In this document: piece by piece, positions 1-13,600 of the stretch | Layout of the letters: each line of letters begins with the position of its first letter | How positions within the stretch are numbered: the first letter of the stretch is position 1 | Origin: Fulvia fulva | Taxonomy: Eukaryota > Ascomycota > Dothideomycetes > Mycosphaerellales > Mycosphaerellaceae | Length of the DNA: 64,000 nt | Assembly (NCBI RefSeq): GCF_020509005.1 | Contig: NC_063024.1 | Location: forward strand, 1,240,001-1,304,000 | Direction: 5' to 3' | Notes under the pieces: generated by a model | Told to the model about the DNA's origin: nothing | Database searches by the model: none | Seen by the model: only the letters and a program-made list of their open reading frames with translations | Program-made: the position numbers and the translations under genes

Positions 1-1427
1 ATACGAACCTTTAGCTTACGATACCGCCTAATAAACCTGTCTATCTAATTAAGACTAGCGGGCTTAAGACCCTTCTCTTATAGTAATAAATCGGCTATTA
101 CTCGTATACTAGCCTTTAATAGCGGGAAACCTCTAAGTAGTGTAGTTCGAGACGCGTCGTATACCTTTATAGTAAGTCGATTCGTAATTGTCGCGTCGTG
201 TTTCGTAGCCTAGACAGCTAAGGTCAGTTTGGCCTCGTTTAAAGACAATATACGCTATAATAGTAGTTATATAGCTATATCTATAGAAATGGTATAGTTC
301 TTAGTAAAAGTAGCCCGCTCGGTAGTATAGCCCCCTCGATAGTAAAGCACGCTACTAGATCTACTATATTATCGACTCGAATACTAGTCTACCGTTACTA
401 AAGGAGCTAGGCTCTAGAATATAGAGCGACGATATTAATCTATCTGGCGTAATAATACCCTAAAGCTTAATACCGTAATAGCGCTTATAGCTATTATAAT
501 ATACCTTCTAATAATATATTAGACGATACGTCTTTCTAAAGGTACCGTCGATAAATCTAAATACCCTATCTACGCTAATATTAGAGCCTATTACTTAAGT
601 ATACTACTTTAGATACTGGGCTATTAGACGGTATAGATCCTATAGTAGTCTATTACTAAAGTTATTATTAATATAGTCTATTACCTTATTAAATATTCTA
701 CTAATTATAGTAGAACTCCGTCCGACGGTATATATTAAATCTTCCTATCGAGTAGGTATTACTAATTGCTTTAGAGTTAAGTATATAGCTTCTACTAGAT
801 CGATACGTAACTTCTTAGTATTACGGGCCTAGGCGGACGTCTAGTAAATAGTAGTCGGTTACGTAACTCGGTACGGGCCGGCTCGTATACCTCGGCTTAT
901 ATATTAACTCTCCGTACCTCGTGCTCCTCTTAGATAGCCTATCTGATAACTTCGTGATTTGCCCTATATTAAGAACGGCTCCCTTATATTTTATTAGACC
1001 TCCTTTACTAACCGTAGAATACGTACTACGAAGGACCTATAAAGTAATAGCTTAAAGATATAGAAACTACGCTTATCGCGAGTTCTTTATACTAATCGCG
1101 TGATAAACGCGATAGGTCTAAGTCAATAAGAACAATCGTAACTTTATTAATAAGATACTAGCTAAGAGTATAGGTAGTAGGTACTCTCTACTTACTAGTC
1201 GCCCTAAGATCTGCCGCGAGTCGCTTATATTTAATAGTAGCTAGACTTAAGGTCACTAAACCTAACCCTAATAGCTAACTAACGAGCAAATATAGTAGCG
1301 TGTTAAGTATCTAATAAAACTAGTTACTAAATCGCCTAAGACGATTAACCTCTCCGACTATATCCGGGACGACGAAGTAGAAGAATATATAACTAGATAG
1401 GATATCGAGTTTGATTATAACGATAAT
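1..1427 (+). other. Unassigned RIP-degraded coding relic
   Basis: Plus-strand reading frames here are broken almost only by TAG and TAA, as expected for a RIP-mutated coding region. The tail at about 1,335-1,445 reads as an acidic C-terminus with the run NLSDYIRDDEVEEYIT. The frame changes at least once between about 1,250 and 1,320. I do not recognise the family. It could be a transposase or the C-terminus of another element that LINE A interrupted. It is cut by the window start. Confidence 0.35.
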
Positions 1428-4400
1428 ATAGATAGATATTTCATTTAAGCTATTATAGTGCCCTTTGGCCTATATAGCTATACTATCTTGTTTTCGTATA
1501 TATAGAGGGGAAACCGTATTAGTAAAAACCCCTCCTCCTTCCCGCCTGTCTTTTCCCCCTCGTTATCGTCTTAGATTTCGCTTATTAGAGGTACGCTAGT
1601 ATTATAGGCCTGCCCTAATAACTACCCTATCTACACCCCCCCTAGCTTCCGCCTCTTATCTATCTACTCCTCCGTCTCGCTAGCGAGGCTAAACTACTAG
1701 AGGTATCCCTACTATAGTATCTACCGAGAGATTTGGCGAATATTGCCTTTGTCCCTAATAATTGACTTATAGTCTCTCCTTCCCGCTTAGTACCTCTAAT
1801 TTCCCCTACCTCTCGCCTACTACGGGTATCGTAGTAGTATATATTCTAGGTTTTACGATAGGTAGCTATACTAGTAGGCTAGGCTTTAGATGTCTAGTAC
1901 GCGTCTCCTAAATAGGTAGGCCCTTAGTCTAATATATTCGGACCTAATTTGGATCGCTATACTTGCTTCGGCTCTTATTAGATCCCTATATAGCTAGTAA
2001 TTATGTCTCTAGAAAGCTCGGAGTGCTATCGGGCCTATTGTCTTAGGGGGCTTCCTTTTCTAGTCCTACTCCTATAGGTAGCTCGCTATCTATTCCGCTA
2101 GGCTTTAGGTCTTAGCCTTACTCCCGCCGGCCTAGCGAGTCCTACGTTCCTCCTCTTTTCGTACTAGCTATTCGGTGCTTATCTATACGGCCGCGAAGGT
2201 AGTAAGGTCATCCTCTTTTTAGCTTGTCCTATGTCCGGCCCCTCTCCGGTAGCGGCTTTCTATCTTATTTATTACCTCCTAGATCGTAGTTTATACTAGG
2301 TAATCTGTCGTCTTTACCGCGTATTAAATTCTCATTCCCCGGATATATTAGACGATTAGTAGGGTTTCTATCTCCATTTCTACCGTACTTATTAACGTTG
2401 TCTTATATACGCCTAGTATCCTACGTAGGTTGCCTACCTACGTCCTATTTAGGGGTTGCTTTATCCATTTTAGGATCGGCTTACCTACGCCTCCTGTTCC
2501 CTAAATCTATACCCCGTATATTATAGCTAGTCTAACGATCGCCTTATATATTACCTATACCTTATCGAATATTACTCCCTATATAGACGCCGTGATCCTC
2601 TTTATCGAGGCTTCGTTAACTTACGCTCGACTCTAGGCTTTCTTAATCTATACGTTCTAGCTTAGCTTTAGGTCGAGCTAGATCCCTAGTACTCGTAGCT
2701 CCGCTAATAGCTTAGTCTCGTAGCCTTAGATTCTTACCGCCGCCTTTATATTATAGTACATTCTCGCTTTACTAAAGTATATAAGCTAGTACTTTTTAGG
2801 GGCGAACCGGGCACTATACTTCTTTACCTACTCCTCGTATTTCTTATACCTATCTTTAAGGAGGCGACAGTTGTCCTCTATTGAGTCTAACTAGGCTAGA
2901 GTGTTTATATCGTCTACGAATCCCGATACTAAGGTTTACGGAGAGGTAAGTAGGGGAATTAGATTAGACATAAATATTAGAAATGGAATAGGGAAGAGAG
3001 TAGATCCCTAAGGTATTCTAGCCTCTACCTTTACCGGGTCGGACGTATACCTCCCTAGGACTAGGTATATCGTCCGTTCCTAGAGAAAGGGTAGACAAAC
3101 TTCGTTACCTATTAGGGGATACCTTTCTATTATAGGATATATATTAGCCTTTAGTATAAGACGTTATCGAAGGCCCCTACGATGTCGAGGGATAGTAAGG
3201 ACGCCGCTCGGTTCCTACCGTAGTACTAGAGGGTCTGAATTTACTCCGTACTTAGCTCTATTACTATAAGTATCGATCGCTAGCTTCTGTCCCCTATCTA
3301 TGTTACTAGAAGTACGTAGTTATCCTCGGCTAGCTACGTAAGTCTCTAGGCTACGATCTTTTCTAGGACCTTCCCTATTGTGTTTAGAAGTACGATTAGT
3401 CTATACGATTTAGGCTAAGTATAGTCCTCCTTCTATAGCTTACGTAGTACTACTATTATAGACTCTCTATACGGCTTCGGGTAGTACCCTAGCTATAGGT
3501 ACGCGGTAAATAGGTTTATAAGGCTCGGCGCGATCTCTTCTCTATACTCTTTTAGTAGTATATTTAGTATCCTATCTAGGCCTAGGGCTTTTCGTCCTTT
3601 TAGCTTACTTATAACTCCTTTTACTATATTAGAGCTAACCGCCTAATCTATATCTAGGGGTTCCGGGTATATACTCGGGTCGATGTCCGTAAGGTCTACC
3701 TCTACTTACGTAGAAAAGAAATAGTCGGCTAATACTTTTGCCTTGTCCCTAGGCGTAGTCTAGGTAATCCCTTCGCGGTCTACGATTAGAGGGAAGTAAG
3801 GGGTTCGTTACTCTTTAGGTAGTCGTGCCTATTTAGCTAGTCTCTATATCTATTCCGGGGTTTCTATAACGAGCCTAATCGTCGCTCTCTAGTCCTATAG
3901 CTTATCGCGTCTTATCTATACCTTCTTCTCTTATGTCGCGCGATAGTATTGCTCCTACGTCTCTTAGGTATACTCCTTCGCCTACGGTCGCCTTGCCCTT
4001 CTAGCCTCCTTTACCTTCGTAGAGTATTTAGGGGTCTAGAAGGCCTTCTACTACGCTAAGGGCCGGAGTAGCGGCGTATATTGTTCCGCTACTTACTATA
4101 TGACCGAGGTAATCTGTTCCGCTACTTGATCTAGCTAAGCTGTCGTCTCGAGTTCCCTATACTACGGTAGGTTTACTATTAGGAAGTCTCTTATATCGTC
4201 CTAGCGTACCTTCTTCTAGTTACGGCGTAGTTCCCTTATTAGTTCCTCTATTACCTTCACCCCTAGCGTCGTTTAAATAGGTATATAGTCTACGGAGGCC
4301 TCTAGCGCGTAGTTCGGTCGGTATTAGACTAGTCTCTCTTTAAGTTCTCGTAATAGAAAGTATAGGTCGATTATACTTATACTTATACGGGTCCTACGTC

Positions 4401-6558
4401 TCTATTCCCTTTAGTATTACTAAGGCTATTCCGTAGCGTACGGTTATATCTAGTAGCTTTCCCCCTAAAAACGCGTACGGGGGAGTAAAGTCGAAACCCT
4501 ACTATAGGTAGTAGAGGTTAAAGTCGCCGAGGAGTACTTACTTTATGTCTTAGGTTAGGGTCTACTCTAGTTAGGCAAGGGTTCCTAGTTCCCTATTCGT
4601 CCGACCCCGCGGTAGCGGGTTATAAACTTTATAGATCTAGATAGAGCCTTATATCGTGTCGATCTAGATTGATATTATGTCTCCTAGGTTACCCTATTAC
4701 GGTAGTATAACCTTCTATAACTTAAGGTCTATAGTCTTACTTACGTATATATAAGTCCTTAGGATAACGCCTTGTTCGCCCGCGATTACGGTATAGTATC
4801 TCCGGTCATTATAAGTAGCTAGGAGTCCTTCGTAGGGGTTGACCTATAGTTCCTATACCGCGATAACGTAGTGCCGTAGCGGGTCTAGCTCTTATAGAAA
4901 GTGGCGCTGGACCTTGTCCCTACTTTTGTTTACGTTATACTGTACGATAGTAATGTCGTCGTATAGTATTATTCGTTATCCGTAAGGTCTATTTCCGTAC
5001 TAACCTACTATGTCTCCTAAGCCTATATCTCGCTGTCCGGCTAGCCCTAGGGCCGCTAGGGCGCCCTAAAGATTCGTATTTAGCCTAGTTCGTTAGTAGC
5101 CCGGTTAAGGTGTCGAGGCCTACCGGGAGGTAGATACGTTTAGGGTTAGGTTCTCTTATTCGTCTCTTCTACCCTCTTCCTCTTGCTCGGCTCGAAGCCC
5201 TTATATACGGTAGGTCCCTCCTACTATCGTTAGGGGTACCTAGCTAGTATAGAGATCCTTACTTGTCTCGCTCGTTCTTATACTACTACTCTAGCTAGGC
5301 ATTAGTTTAAATACGCTAGGTACCTTCTACCGTAGTATATATACCTACTCTCCTTTTTTAGGCATTCCCTTCCCTAGTATAGGCCTACGTAGTAAGGATA
5401 CCTTAGGGTCTTCTCCCCGTATTTTAGGGCTATATAGCCGTACTATTAGTATTAGAAGTATTATAGTACCCTATAGCTACTCTAATAGACCTCCGTATCT
5501 ATTCTCTCGTAGTTCTAGAATAGCCTATTATCTAGTATCTAGTTAGCTTATTCCGCTATCTCTACCTAGATAATAAGCGATAAATACGTCTTCTCTCGGT
5601 CTACTATCTTATATAACTATACCGCCTTCGTTAGTCGTACTCCTAGGGATATATTCTAGCTCTATACTTAGAGTTAGGGAAGATCTTCGACCTTAAATAT
5701 CCTAGGGACCCCGTAGGCGATAGTAGTATACTATTAGTAGGAGACTCGTACCGACTTCGCGACTTTAGTAGTCTACTCCTTATAGGTCTCTAGCTTTCGT
5801 CTATTAGACTCTTATATAGTAAAGAGTCTTACTACGCCTATTGCCTCTACCCTCGCTCTAACTACCTCCTTTTAGCCGATTCTGTCGACAATCTCCTTGC
5901 TTATTAGGGCTACGATTTCTTATTTCTCCGCCGGATTAGTAATGTATAGGCGTACCGTATTACTTGCCTTCGTAAGGGGTCAATTCTTACCTACTACTAT
6001 TACCTATATAGTTAGTCTCTAGGCTACCTTCTGTATTACTTATTAGATTGTCTTCGGGATTTAGTATAATAGCGCTTTTAGCGCTCCTAGTAGCTATACT
6101 ATAGTATTCTTATATACCCGGGCTAGGTATTCGTTGTCCCCTAATAAGTTTTCCGCCTCTATATATAGGATCGTCTACGCTATATTGTTCGTCGTTAGCC
6201 TCTACTTTCTATATAGTAGGCCTTAGCTTATATCCTAGGTTTTTCCTTAGTTTGTTCCTCGGCTTAGCTCTTAGTACAAAATACTCGTAAGGCTATAGCT
6301 CTCGTTAGTTACTACCCTCCGCTACTATTCGGGGTGAGGTCGCGCTTCCTAATTAGGTAGTTGTCCTCCGTAGCTCCGTTACTCTAGGGTCTACCGTTAG
6401 GGGAATAGAACCTTAGTTTTAGGGTTCTTTATACTATAATTACGCCGCCGCTAGCGTAGGCGGGTCGCTACTACTTAAGTAGATTGCTAGTCTTAATAAG
6501 GGCTATCGAATAGATAGTCCTCGTCGATAAATTCTCGCTAGTAAATAGTATAGGTCAG
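1428..6558 (-). mobile_element. LINE A, Tad1/Jockey-like non-LTR retrotransposon (RIP-dead)
   Basis: Read on the minus strand, this is a nearly full-length non-LTR retrotransposon. The endonuclease motif GDFN lies near 4,520-4,540. The reverse transcriptase includes KALGLDR near 3,570, LSLDIVGAFDNVLY near 3,170 and the active-site motif FVDD near 2,910-2,930, whose aspartates are still intact. The 3' end carries a short AGAT-type tail (1,428-1,439 on plus) instead of poly(A), like the other three LINEs here. An ORF1 (gag-like) region should occupy about 5,100-6,500. Many TAG/TAA codons make it non-functional. The 5' boundary near 6,558 is approximate. Confidence 0.82.
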
Positions 6559-6559
6559 T

Positions 6560-6605
6560 AGTAATATATAGTTTTTCCCGGACGGTACGCTTAGCTAGGC
6601 ATATA
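6560..6605. repeat. 46-bp repeat shared with the Helitron Rep gene
   Basis: This stretch matches 23,929-23,974 almost base for base over about 45 bp, including the run TTTTCCCGGACGGTACGC. At 23.9 kb the sequence belongs to the Helitron Rep reading frame. Here it lies exactly between the 5' end of LINE A and the AGAT tail of LINE B. It may be a sliver of another Helitron copy left between two LINE insertions, or a 5' template-switch product on LINE A. Confidence 0.6.
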
Positions 6606-8845
6606 TAGATAGATAGATAGATTATTCATTTGCCTGTTTTAGTGCCCTATAGCCTATATAGGTCTCTCGCTATTTAGGTCTATTTATATAGGTAGGAAAC
6701 CCGATTAGCGGATAGAAACCTCCTCGTCTTTGCCCTCCTCGTTCTTTCCTATCATGTCCTTTCGTTCTCCTTCCTATAGGGTACGCTAGTGTCATAGTTA
6801 TTATCCTATGACTACCTTGCCCGTAACCCTAGTAATGTCCTCCTCTCGATTCCCTTTCTCCCTTCTGTTTCCCCGGCTCTTCTCTCTCTCGCCCTCCTCT
6901 CTATCTACCTTTCCGTTTCTACTACTAGAGAGAATTACTCTAGGTAGTCCTCGTTAAGGATCCATCTTGTTACTCTCCTTATATCTTGTCTATTCTAGAT
7001 AATGGCCTAGTATTGCCTATCTCTTGTCTTCGCCCTCTACTAGCTTCTCCCTTTTACCTACTTAGTACAGTTTAGTACTATATACTCCGGGTTTTAGGAT
7101 AGGTAGCTATAGGGGCAACGTTTAGAATCGTATCCTAGGACTCTTCTTTAGTACAAGTATACTCTTAGCCTAATGTACTTAGAGTGAATCTAGATAGCTA
7201 TACTTGCTTCCGCCCTCTTTAAGTCTTTATAGATAAGGTAGTTATACCTCCCGAAGGTCCTAGCCGCTAGTAGGGCTCCTAGCCTCACCGGTTTTTGGTT
7301 CTAACGAGTTTCCTATAGGTGACCTACGATCCTTTCTACTTAGCTTTACTTCTTTTTCCCTTTATCTCCTATGTTAGCTTGCTTCCTTAGAGCTTCTCTC
7401 TGTTTAAGGGCTACTAGGATTTCCTGTGATATTTTTAGGTCTGCTTCTTTCTATAGGATTATATATAGCCGGTTAGGTCTTCTCCTCCTCTCCTACTAGG
7501 TTCTTATCCTTTTAGCTACTTAGATAGTTGTCTAGGCTAGGTATACTAATGTCTTCTCTACGTATTAACACCTTATGCTCTAGAGGTACTCCCTAATAGG
7601 GGCTGTACCTGATTCTATTTCTATTGTCCTATAAGGGGTTGACTTATATACCCCTAGTACTCTCTTTAGGTAAGCTACCTACGCTCTATTAAGGGGGTCC
7701 TTAATTCTCTTCGGGATGTGTTTTTTCGCTGCCTAAATTGCTACTCTATATAGTATTACGGGCTTGATAATAGCCTTATATATAGTCTAGGCCTTTATAA
7801 AGGTCGCCCTCTAGGTTAACGTAGTAAGTCTCTCGATTAATTGTCTATTAGTATCCGCTCTCGCTTACGCCTTCTTTACTTATAGTCCCTAGCTAAGTTT
7901 TGGGTCTAGCTATATCCTCAGGACTCTAAGTTCCCTTATAGGATAGGTCTCGAACCCTAGATTCTTACTAGTACTACTAAGTTATATTTTGTCTTTACCT
8001 TACTAAAATAGATAAGTTAGTACTGATCCGGTACGAATTTTGCCCTATACTCTCTTACCTACTTTTCGTATTGTCTATATCTCTCCTCTAGGAGTACGTA
8101 GTTTTCCTCTATAGACCCCGACTACGCTAGGATATTTGTGTTATCTACGAACCCTAATACTAAGGTGTTTACTGTTTCTAGGAGTAGGGTCAGGTCGGCT
8201 ATAAAGAGGAGGAATAGAATTAAGGAGAGTGTAGAGCCCTATAGGATACCCGTGTTCGTAATTAGGGTCTACGGGGCTTTAAAGGACCCTAGGAGGATCT
8301 AGGTTGTTCTGTCCTTAAGGAATAGCTATATAAAGTATACTATCTAGGCTAGGATACTTTTTATTCTAAGGATATATAGGAGCCTTACGTAGGACACGTT
8401 ATCGAAAGCCCCTAATATGTCTAGTAAAAGTAGTAAGGCTACCTTATTATTACTATAGTGATAGATATGTCTAATTTGCTCTATAATCAGTTCGACTACT
8501 ATAAGGGTAGATCTCTTTTATCTCCCCTCTATTTACGTTACCGGGAGAGGGTTATATTCTTCTACTATTCCGGTGAGTCTTATAGCTACGACCTTCTCTA
8601 GGAGCTTCCCTAGTATATTTAGTAACGCAATTAGTCTATATAACTTTAACTTAGTATAGTCTTCCTTTTAGGGTTTCCTTAGGACGTAAGTTAGTAATTG
8701 CCTAAAGGCCTTTAGGCAATACCCCTACTTTATATACTAGGTGAAGATTAGCGTAAGCACTAGAGTAATAAGGCTACTACTAGCTTTTAGGTAATAGTTA
8801 TTACGTTAGAAGTATAGGAAGTTATTATACGGGCTTATATAGGGT
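6606..8845 (-). mobile_element. LINE B, 5'-truncated non-LTR retrotransposon
   Basis: This is a second minus-strand LINE with an AGAT tail at about 6,606-6,623. The reverse transcriptase is readable: a segment like RKPQKEDYTKLK near 8,660 and the active-site region at about 8,130-8,150. There the second aspartate of FVDD has become Asn (GAT AAC), consistent with a TpG to TpA change. Homology stops at about 8,845, within the N-terminal part of the RT. The endonuclease and ORF1 are therefore missing, which is the usual 5' truncation of LINE insertions. It is related to LINE A but is not a close copy. Confidence 0.75.
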
Positions 8846-9728
8846 GTTTCAAAAGCAGGTTATATATTGTATATATCTATCTAGAATGGACAAGTGTTGC
8901 TATTAAAGAGGCTATAGGTAACTAATTAGTCACCTAATTCTTAGCGTACGTAGCCTTAAGTTTTGATGATAGGATGTTGCCTATATATACGCTCGGATCG
9001 CGACACACCCCCTTAGCTCGTACGCTAGAGTGAATAAGCTAATTCCTATATAATCGCGTACACCCTATCATAACTACCCCCCCTACCTATAGTAGTGACG
9101 TTAGGCCCTCGGTGTTACTACTACTATAGTAAGGGTAAGTTAGCTATTTTAAGTAAAGTAAGCTAAGGTAAGTAAGGTGAGCTTTGTACCCCTTCCCTTA
9201 TTCCTCACTTTTACTGCTACTATTGTTACCTATATAATAAAGTATAGAATATATAACTATTACCGGTAAGATAGCTTAGGTAATAGTCCCGTTACACGGA
9301 CTTTTACTTAAGTGTATAATTATCTTACCTACCGGAAAACATTAGAGGTCCTAAGTTTAATCTAGGGGTAACCTTAGTCCTATTATATACTTAAACATAT
9401 ATTGTCGTCCGCTCAACTTATTAAATTGTCTAATAATTGCTCTATACTAAGTTATTTCGCTCCGGCGAATAGTAAGAGAGCTCGCTCTGCCCCTAGGGAG
9501 TATAAGATACTAGTTAGTAGCGTAATGTACTAGGCTGTCTACGATAGAGCTTATACTATATAAGGTGTAATAGGGCTCTAATAGGTAATACCTAAGCAAC
9601 GGTATCGGAAAGTTGAAAAGGCACCTTTAGGGTACCTTGCTTTCTATACTTTAAAGGGTATATAAGGTACGAAAGTAGCGGATAATGTAGTACAAGGTAG
9701 TAGTATTGTTACTAGTAGTAAGTTAGAG
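8846..9728. other. Unassigned RIP-mutated stretch
   Basis: No protein family can be read here with confidence. A short inverted repeat, GGTAAGAT (9,265-9,272) with ATCTTACC (9,322-9,329), is present. The segment from about 9,600 (AAAGTTGAAAAGGCACC) resembles 33,858 onward (AAAGTTGTAAAGGCACC). Given the Copia coding end just to the right, part of this may be a decayed Copia LTR. Confidence 0.4.
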
Positions 9729-9842
9729 GCGTTTCTCGCTTTCTAATTAGACGCGCTACTTTTGTCGCGCGCGTACGCTACTACTAGTAATAGGGGTGTT
9801 TCTCGCCCTTACGCTATTAGCTAATAGGAGTCCGAGAAACAC
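9729..9842. repeat. MITE-like inverted-repeat element, RIP-mutated copy
   Basis: About 114 bp bounded by GCGTTTCTCG on the left and CGAGAAACAC on the right, so the ends are inverted copies with one mismatch; the match extends slightly to AGGYGTTTCTCG. A second copy of almost the same size lies at 34,089-34,203 outside the RIP block. The terminal sequence is reminiscent of hAT-type ends. I could not find a clear target-site duplication. Confidence 0.5.
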
Positions 9843-10631
9843 CTGTTAATAATAGTACTAGGGCCGTACCGGTAAATAGTAGATGCTTTGCCCTAGCTTC
9901 GTTATCGTCTATAGTATTAGTAGCTACTAGTAGCCGTGTTTTACGCCTACTAGCGCTTCTAGAGAGGTGTCCGTAAAGATAAAGCCGTTCGGTGTTCGTT
10001 TCGAGATAAGGTAAGGCCGCTACTACGGGCTTCTTAGGCGTCTATTAGCCCGTTACCTCCTAATACGGCTATAGAGGGCACTAAGGTACGTAGGTCTACG
10101 CCTTCCTTAGCTATATTAAGTAGCTTAACGAAGTGCTTATGCTTCTATAGTAGAAGTAGCTTGGTCAGCCCGTCTGTAGGCATGTCGTTAGTACTAAGAT
10201 ACTTGATCTTAATGTCTCCGCGCTAGTCTCGCTATCGGAGCTAGTAGTAGTAGATATTAACGTAGCGTAGCTTCGTATTAAGCTTTTGCCCTTATTAGTT
10301 AATAAGGCGAATAGTCTACGTGTTGTCATAGTATAAGTAGGTACGCTAATTGAACTGAAGGTGTATCTTAGCGAAGACTCGTTCCTACTATATAAGCTCT
10401 AAGGCGGCTTACGAAAGCCCGAGTAGCTTAGCCTCTATTAAGGACTTAGTAATAGTGATTTGTTTAGATGCCTTATAATCTACTAGTCCACCGAACAGTA
10501 TAAAGACCTAGCTATTTGAGCTGGTCCTATTATTATTTATGCCGTAGGACGCGTCTAATACTCTAAAGAACTCGTAGTTACTACCGAGGTGCTCTAGTTA
10601 GCTATAAAGGCTAGTAAGGTGTTTACTAGCG
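9843..10631 (-). mobile_element. Ty1/Copia element, RNase H end (RIP-dead, split by LINE C)
   Basis: The minus strand reads as the C-terminal part of a Copia polyprotein. In order: a segment with RTSSNSQVFILFGG and KASKQITIT (about 10,535-10,440), a TEAE-like stretch, a YYDNTQTIRLI segment (near 10,340), and a segment with IKIKYLSTNDM then DGLTKLL (about 10,220-10,150). These are the usual Copia RNase H landmarks. The coding match ends near 10,080. The matching reverse-transcriptase fragment continues at 15,492 on the far side of LINE C, which interrupts the element. No LTR could be fixed with confidence. Confidence 0.75.
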
Positions 10632-10646
10632 CTATATATAAGGTAG
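10632..10646. repeat. Left target-site duplication of LINE C
   Basis: CTATATATAAGGTAG, identical over 15 bp to 15,477-15,491 and directly abutting the 5' end of LINE C. It fixes the insertion point and the exact 5' end of the element. Confidence 0.85.
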
Positions 10647-13600
10647 GAAGTTTTCTTCACCCTATTTCTTTAGCTCTAAACGCCGCGGAGGTGCCTAGCT
10701 ACATTAGGTAGCTCCTAGGCAATAGTAGCCTAGGCTACGGTACGGACGGCGCCTACGGCTCTATAGGCGAAGCTCCCCTAAGACAACTAGTAGCAACTTA
10801 TAGAGGACGTAAAAAGTATAGAAACTAACGATCAGCTCCTATACCGGTCTCTATAGGTAATAATCACTTAGCTACGTACGGCGCTTATACTATTGTATTA
10901 TAGAGGGTAATAAGAAATAAGGACGACGTCCTAGGCGATTAGTAAGGCCACCCGGAATCAACACCCCTATAGCTAGGCATCGGTCGCGGCATCGGTACTA
11001 GGCCCCCGCCTAACGTACGATATAGTTACGATCCGTATTGTAGTAAAGGAAGACTAGGCCGAAGTTACGAAGCTATCGAATAAGGAGCTCGCCTAACGAA
11101 TTAACTAACTAGGGGTAGTCGTAGTGAACTAATAGTCTAACGGCACTCTATAGATCTATACTAGCTCTACTACTACTAGGAGGCACCTAGAGGCATAGCT
11201 ATAGTAGGCATCTAAGGTTACGGTATTAGCAAAGGTCTTAATAAAGTAATTTACGATCCTAGTCTACGATATGCCTAAGGAGTTCGACCTAACTAAGGTT
11301 ACCTACGGGCTCTCTAAGAGGACAACCCGGTCACTCTTAACTCTCTAATCTAGAAGGCGACTTGGCTCTATAGGAAATAGCTAGAAGGCAAGAAGGCCTC
11401 GGCGCTAATAGTATAGCTATAAGACGCGAAAGCGGCGGATCTAGCGATAGAACAAGGCCTAATCTAGTAATATAGCCTTAATATAGTAGAAAAGCACTCC
11501 TCACTCTTTCGTGTCCTCTAATGCTTCAAATGCTAATAGTATAGACACCAAACCTATACGTATATAAACAAGTAGGCCTACTCGAACTATATAGGAGACT
11601 ATATATCTAGGGACTATATATTAGCTACGAGACGGTACGCGAACTGTCCGGGGCACTACTAATCGTATAGCGCGGAATGCCTATAGCGGAAACTAGCGAA
11701 AAACAAGGTAATCACAAACAGAACCGTCGCCCTAAGATTCTACGGCGACCGTAAGGCTAGCCTATACCGGAACTAGTTAGCGGCGGTCGGGTATAAGCGC
11801 CCTAGGGCCGAGAACGATATAAAGGATACGTAACCTAGGGCGTACGGGAGGCTACGTGCCCTACTAGCTACGGCGAGGGAGTCTAACTAGGCCCAGCTCC
11901 CCTTTAGTATATAGCCGATAGGCGTAGACTAGGACGTATAAGGTAGTAGGACATAGGACGCTATAGAGGAAATGATTGTCGATGCCGATAACTAGCCTCG
12001 ACACGCTTAGTATTATCTAGTATAACGTGAACTATAGCAAGGATATAGTCTAGAACCATTTCCTATACGAGGCGGACCCGTACGTCTACTACGTCCTAGT
12101 AATCTAGGAGCTCTAGATTAACCCGTACTATAAGAGACTAACGACCTACGAGTTACTAGGCTATATAACATGCCTACGAGGCGACGGCAGACCCCGTACG
12201 TGCTTCTATATTAGTAAGGACATACTAGAATCCGACTAGGAGGTAGTGTACTACGTAGACGAAGAAGGCGGGGGCGATATTACCTCCCGCTACGTAGGTA
12301 GTACCTAGATACCTAACCTATATATATAACCGCTAGCCTCGAGGTCTAGCCGCGACCTAGGGGTCTATAGACACCTAGATAGTGCGCTTAAGAGACAAGG
12401 GTGCTATATCGTAGTAGGAGACTTTAACGTACACTACTATTCCTAGGAAAGCCTTATATAGCCGTACCCTATAGCCGATAAAGTACTCGACTTGATAGCG
12501 AGTAACGTAATTGCCCTTAATACCCCGAAGGACCTAGGCACCTAGAAGAGAGGGGGACTCTAAGGCACGATCGACCTCTCCTAGATCTTAGATAGCTACT
12601 ACTACACGGTAACCTACTATAGGATCGAATATAAACTCGAGGCGTCATTAGACTATATACTAGTTAGGACCTCTATTACGATATAGATATAACGTATACT
12701 AGCGAGAACCCCTAAGCTAAACTAGGGAAAGGCCTACTAGGCTAACATCTAGGCGTGCCTCGATAACTCCGAGAGGCTAGTCTAGATCGCGTAGTAGTAA
12801 TATATTAGTAAAGACGAGATAGACGAGGCAGTCTAAGGGTTAATAGACGAGATAAGAAAAGCGACCTTACTTCACGTTCCGCTTACCTAACTAACGACAT
12901 AGTCCAAACTATACTAGACGCCGGAGTGCACTACGGTAGTAAGAGAAGTAAGGAGAGCCCGCCGGGTGTAGACGAGTAGCTATAGCGAGGAGGCCTAGAA
13001 CGTATATAGGGAGGCATACTAATAGAAGAAAGCTATAATACGAAGGGAGAAAGCAGTCGGCTAGAGGGCTATAGTAAAAGAAATCGCCGGCAAGCTAGCG
13101 AGGATATAGAAGCTAGCGAAATGGGCCCGATAGGACCCTATATAGGGCCCCTCCTTCTCTATCCTAGCGCTATAATCGCCTAGTAGCCCGGTTAGCGACC
13201 CCGAGGCTAAGGCGCGTCTACTAGCTAGCAAGTTCTTCCCGCCCCTAGTCGAGGCTAATCTAAGCGACATAAACAGCTCTACCCCCCTAGCCCCTAGTAT
13301 CGCGGTCCGATAGGAGGTGTCCGAGGGAGAAGTTGCCGCTATACTTAGGAAGTTGCCGGCGAAGAAAGCCCCGGGGCTAGATAGGATCCTATACGAGCTA
13401 CTAAAGAAGTATAGAGATCAACTAGCCCTAGTAGTTATAGCGATCTTTAACGCCTACCTATAGACCGGATACTACCCGATAGTATTTAAATAATCGACGA
13501 TAGTAGTCCTACGTAAGCCGTAAAAGGAAGACTATACGTAGGTAAAGTCGTACCGCCTAATTGCGCTCCTTAATACTCTTAGGAAGGCGCTTAAGAAGCT

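Noticed and set aside
9265..9329. tRNA-like fold with an 8-bp closing stem (GGTAAGAT/ATCTTACC)
   Set aside because: Arms and loops do not fit tRNA lengths and no clear B box; probably a chance hairpin or a decayed relic.
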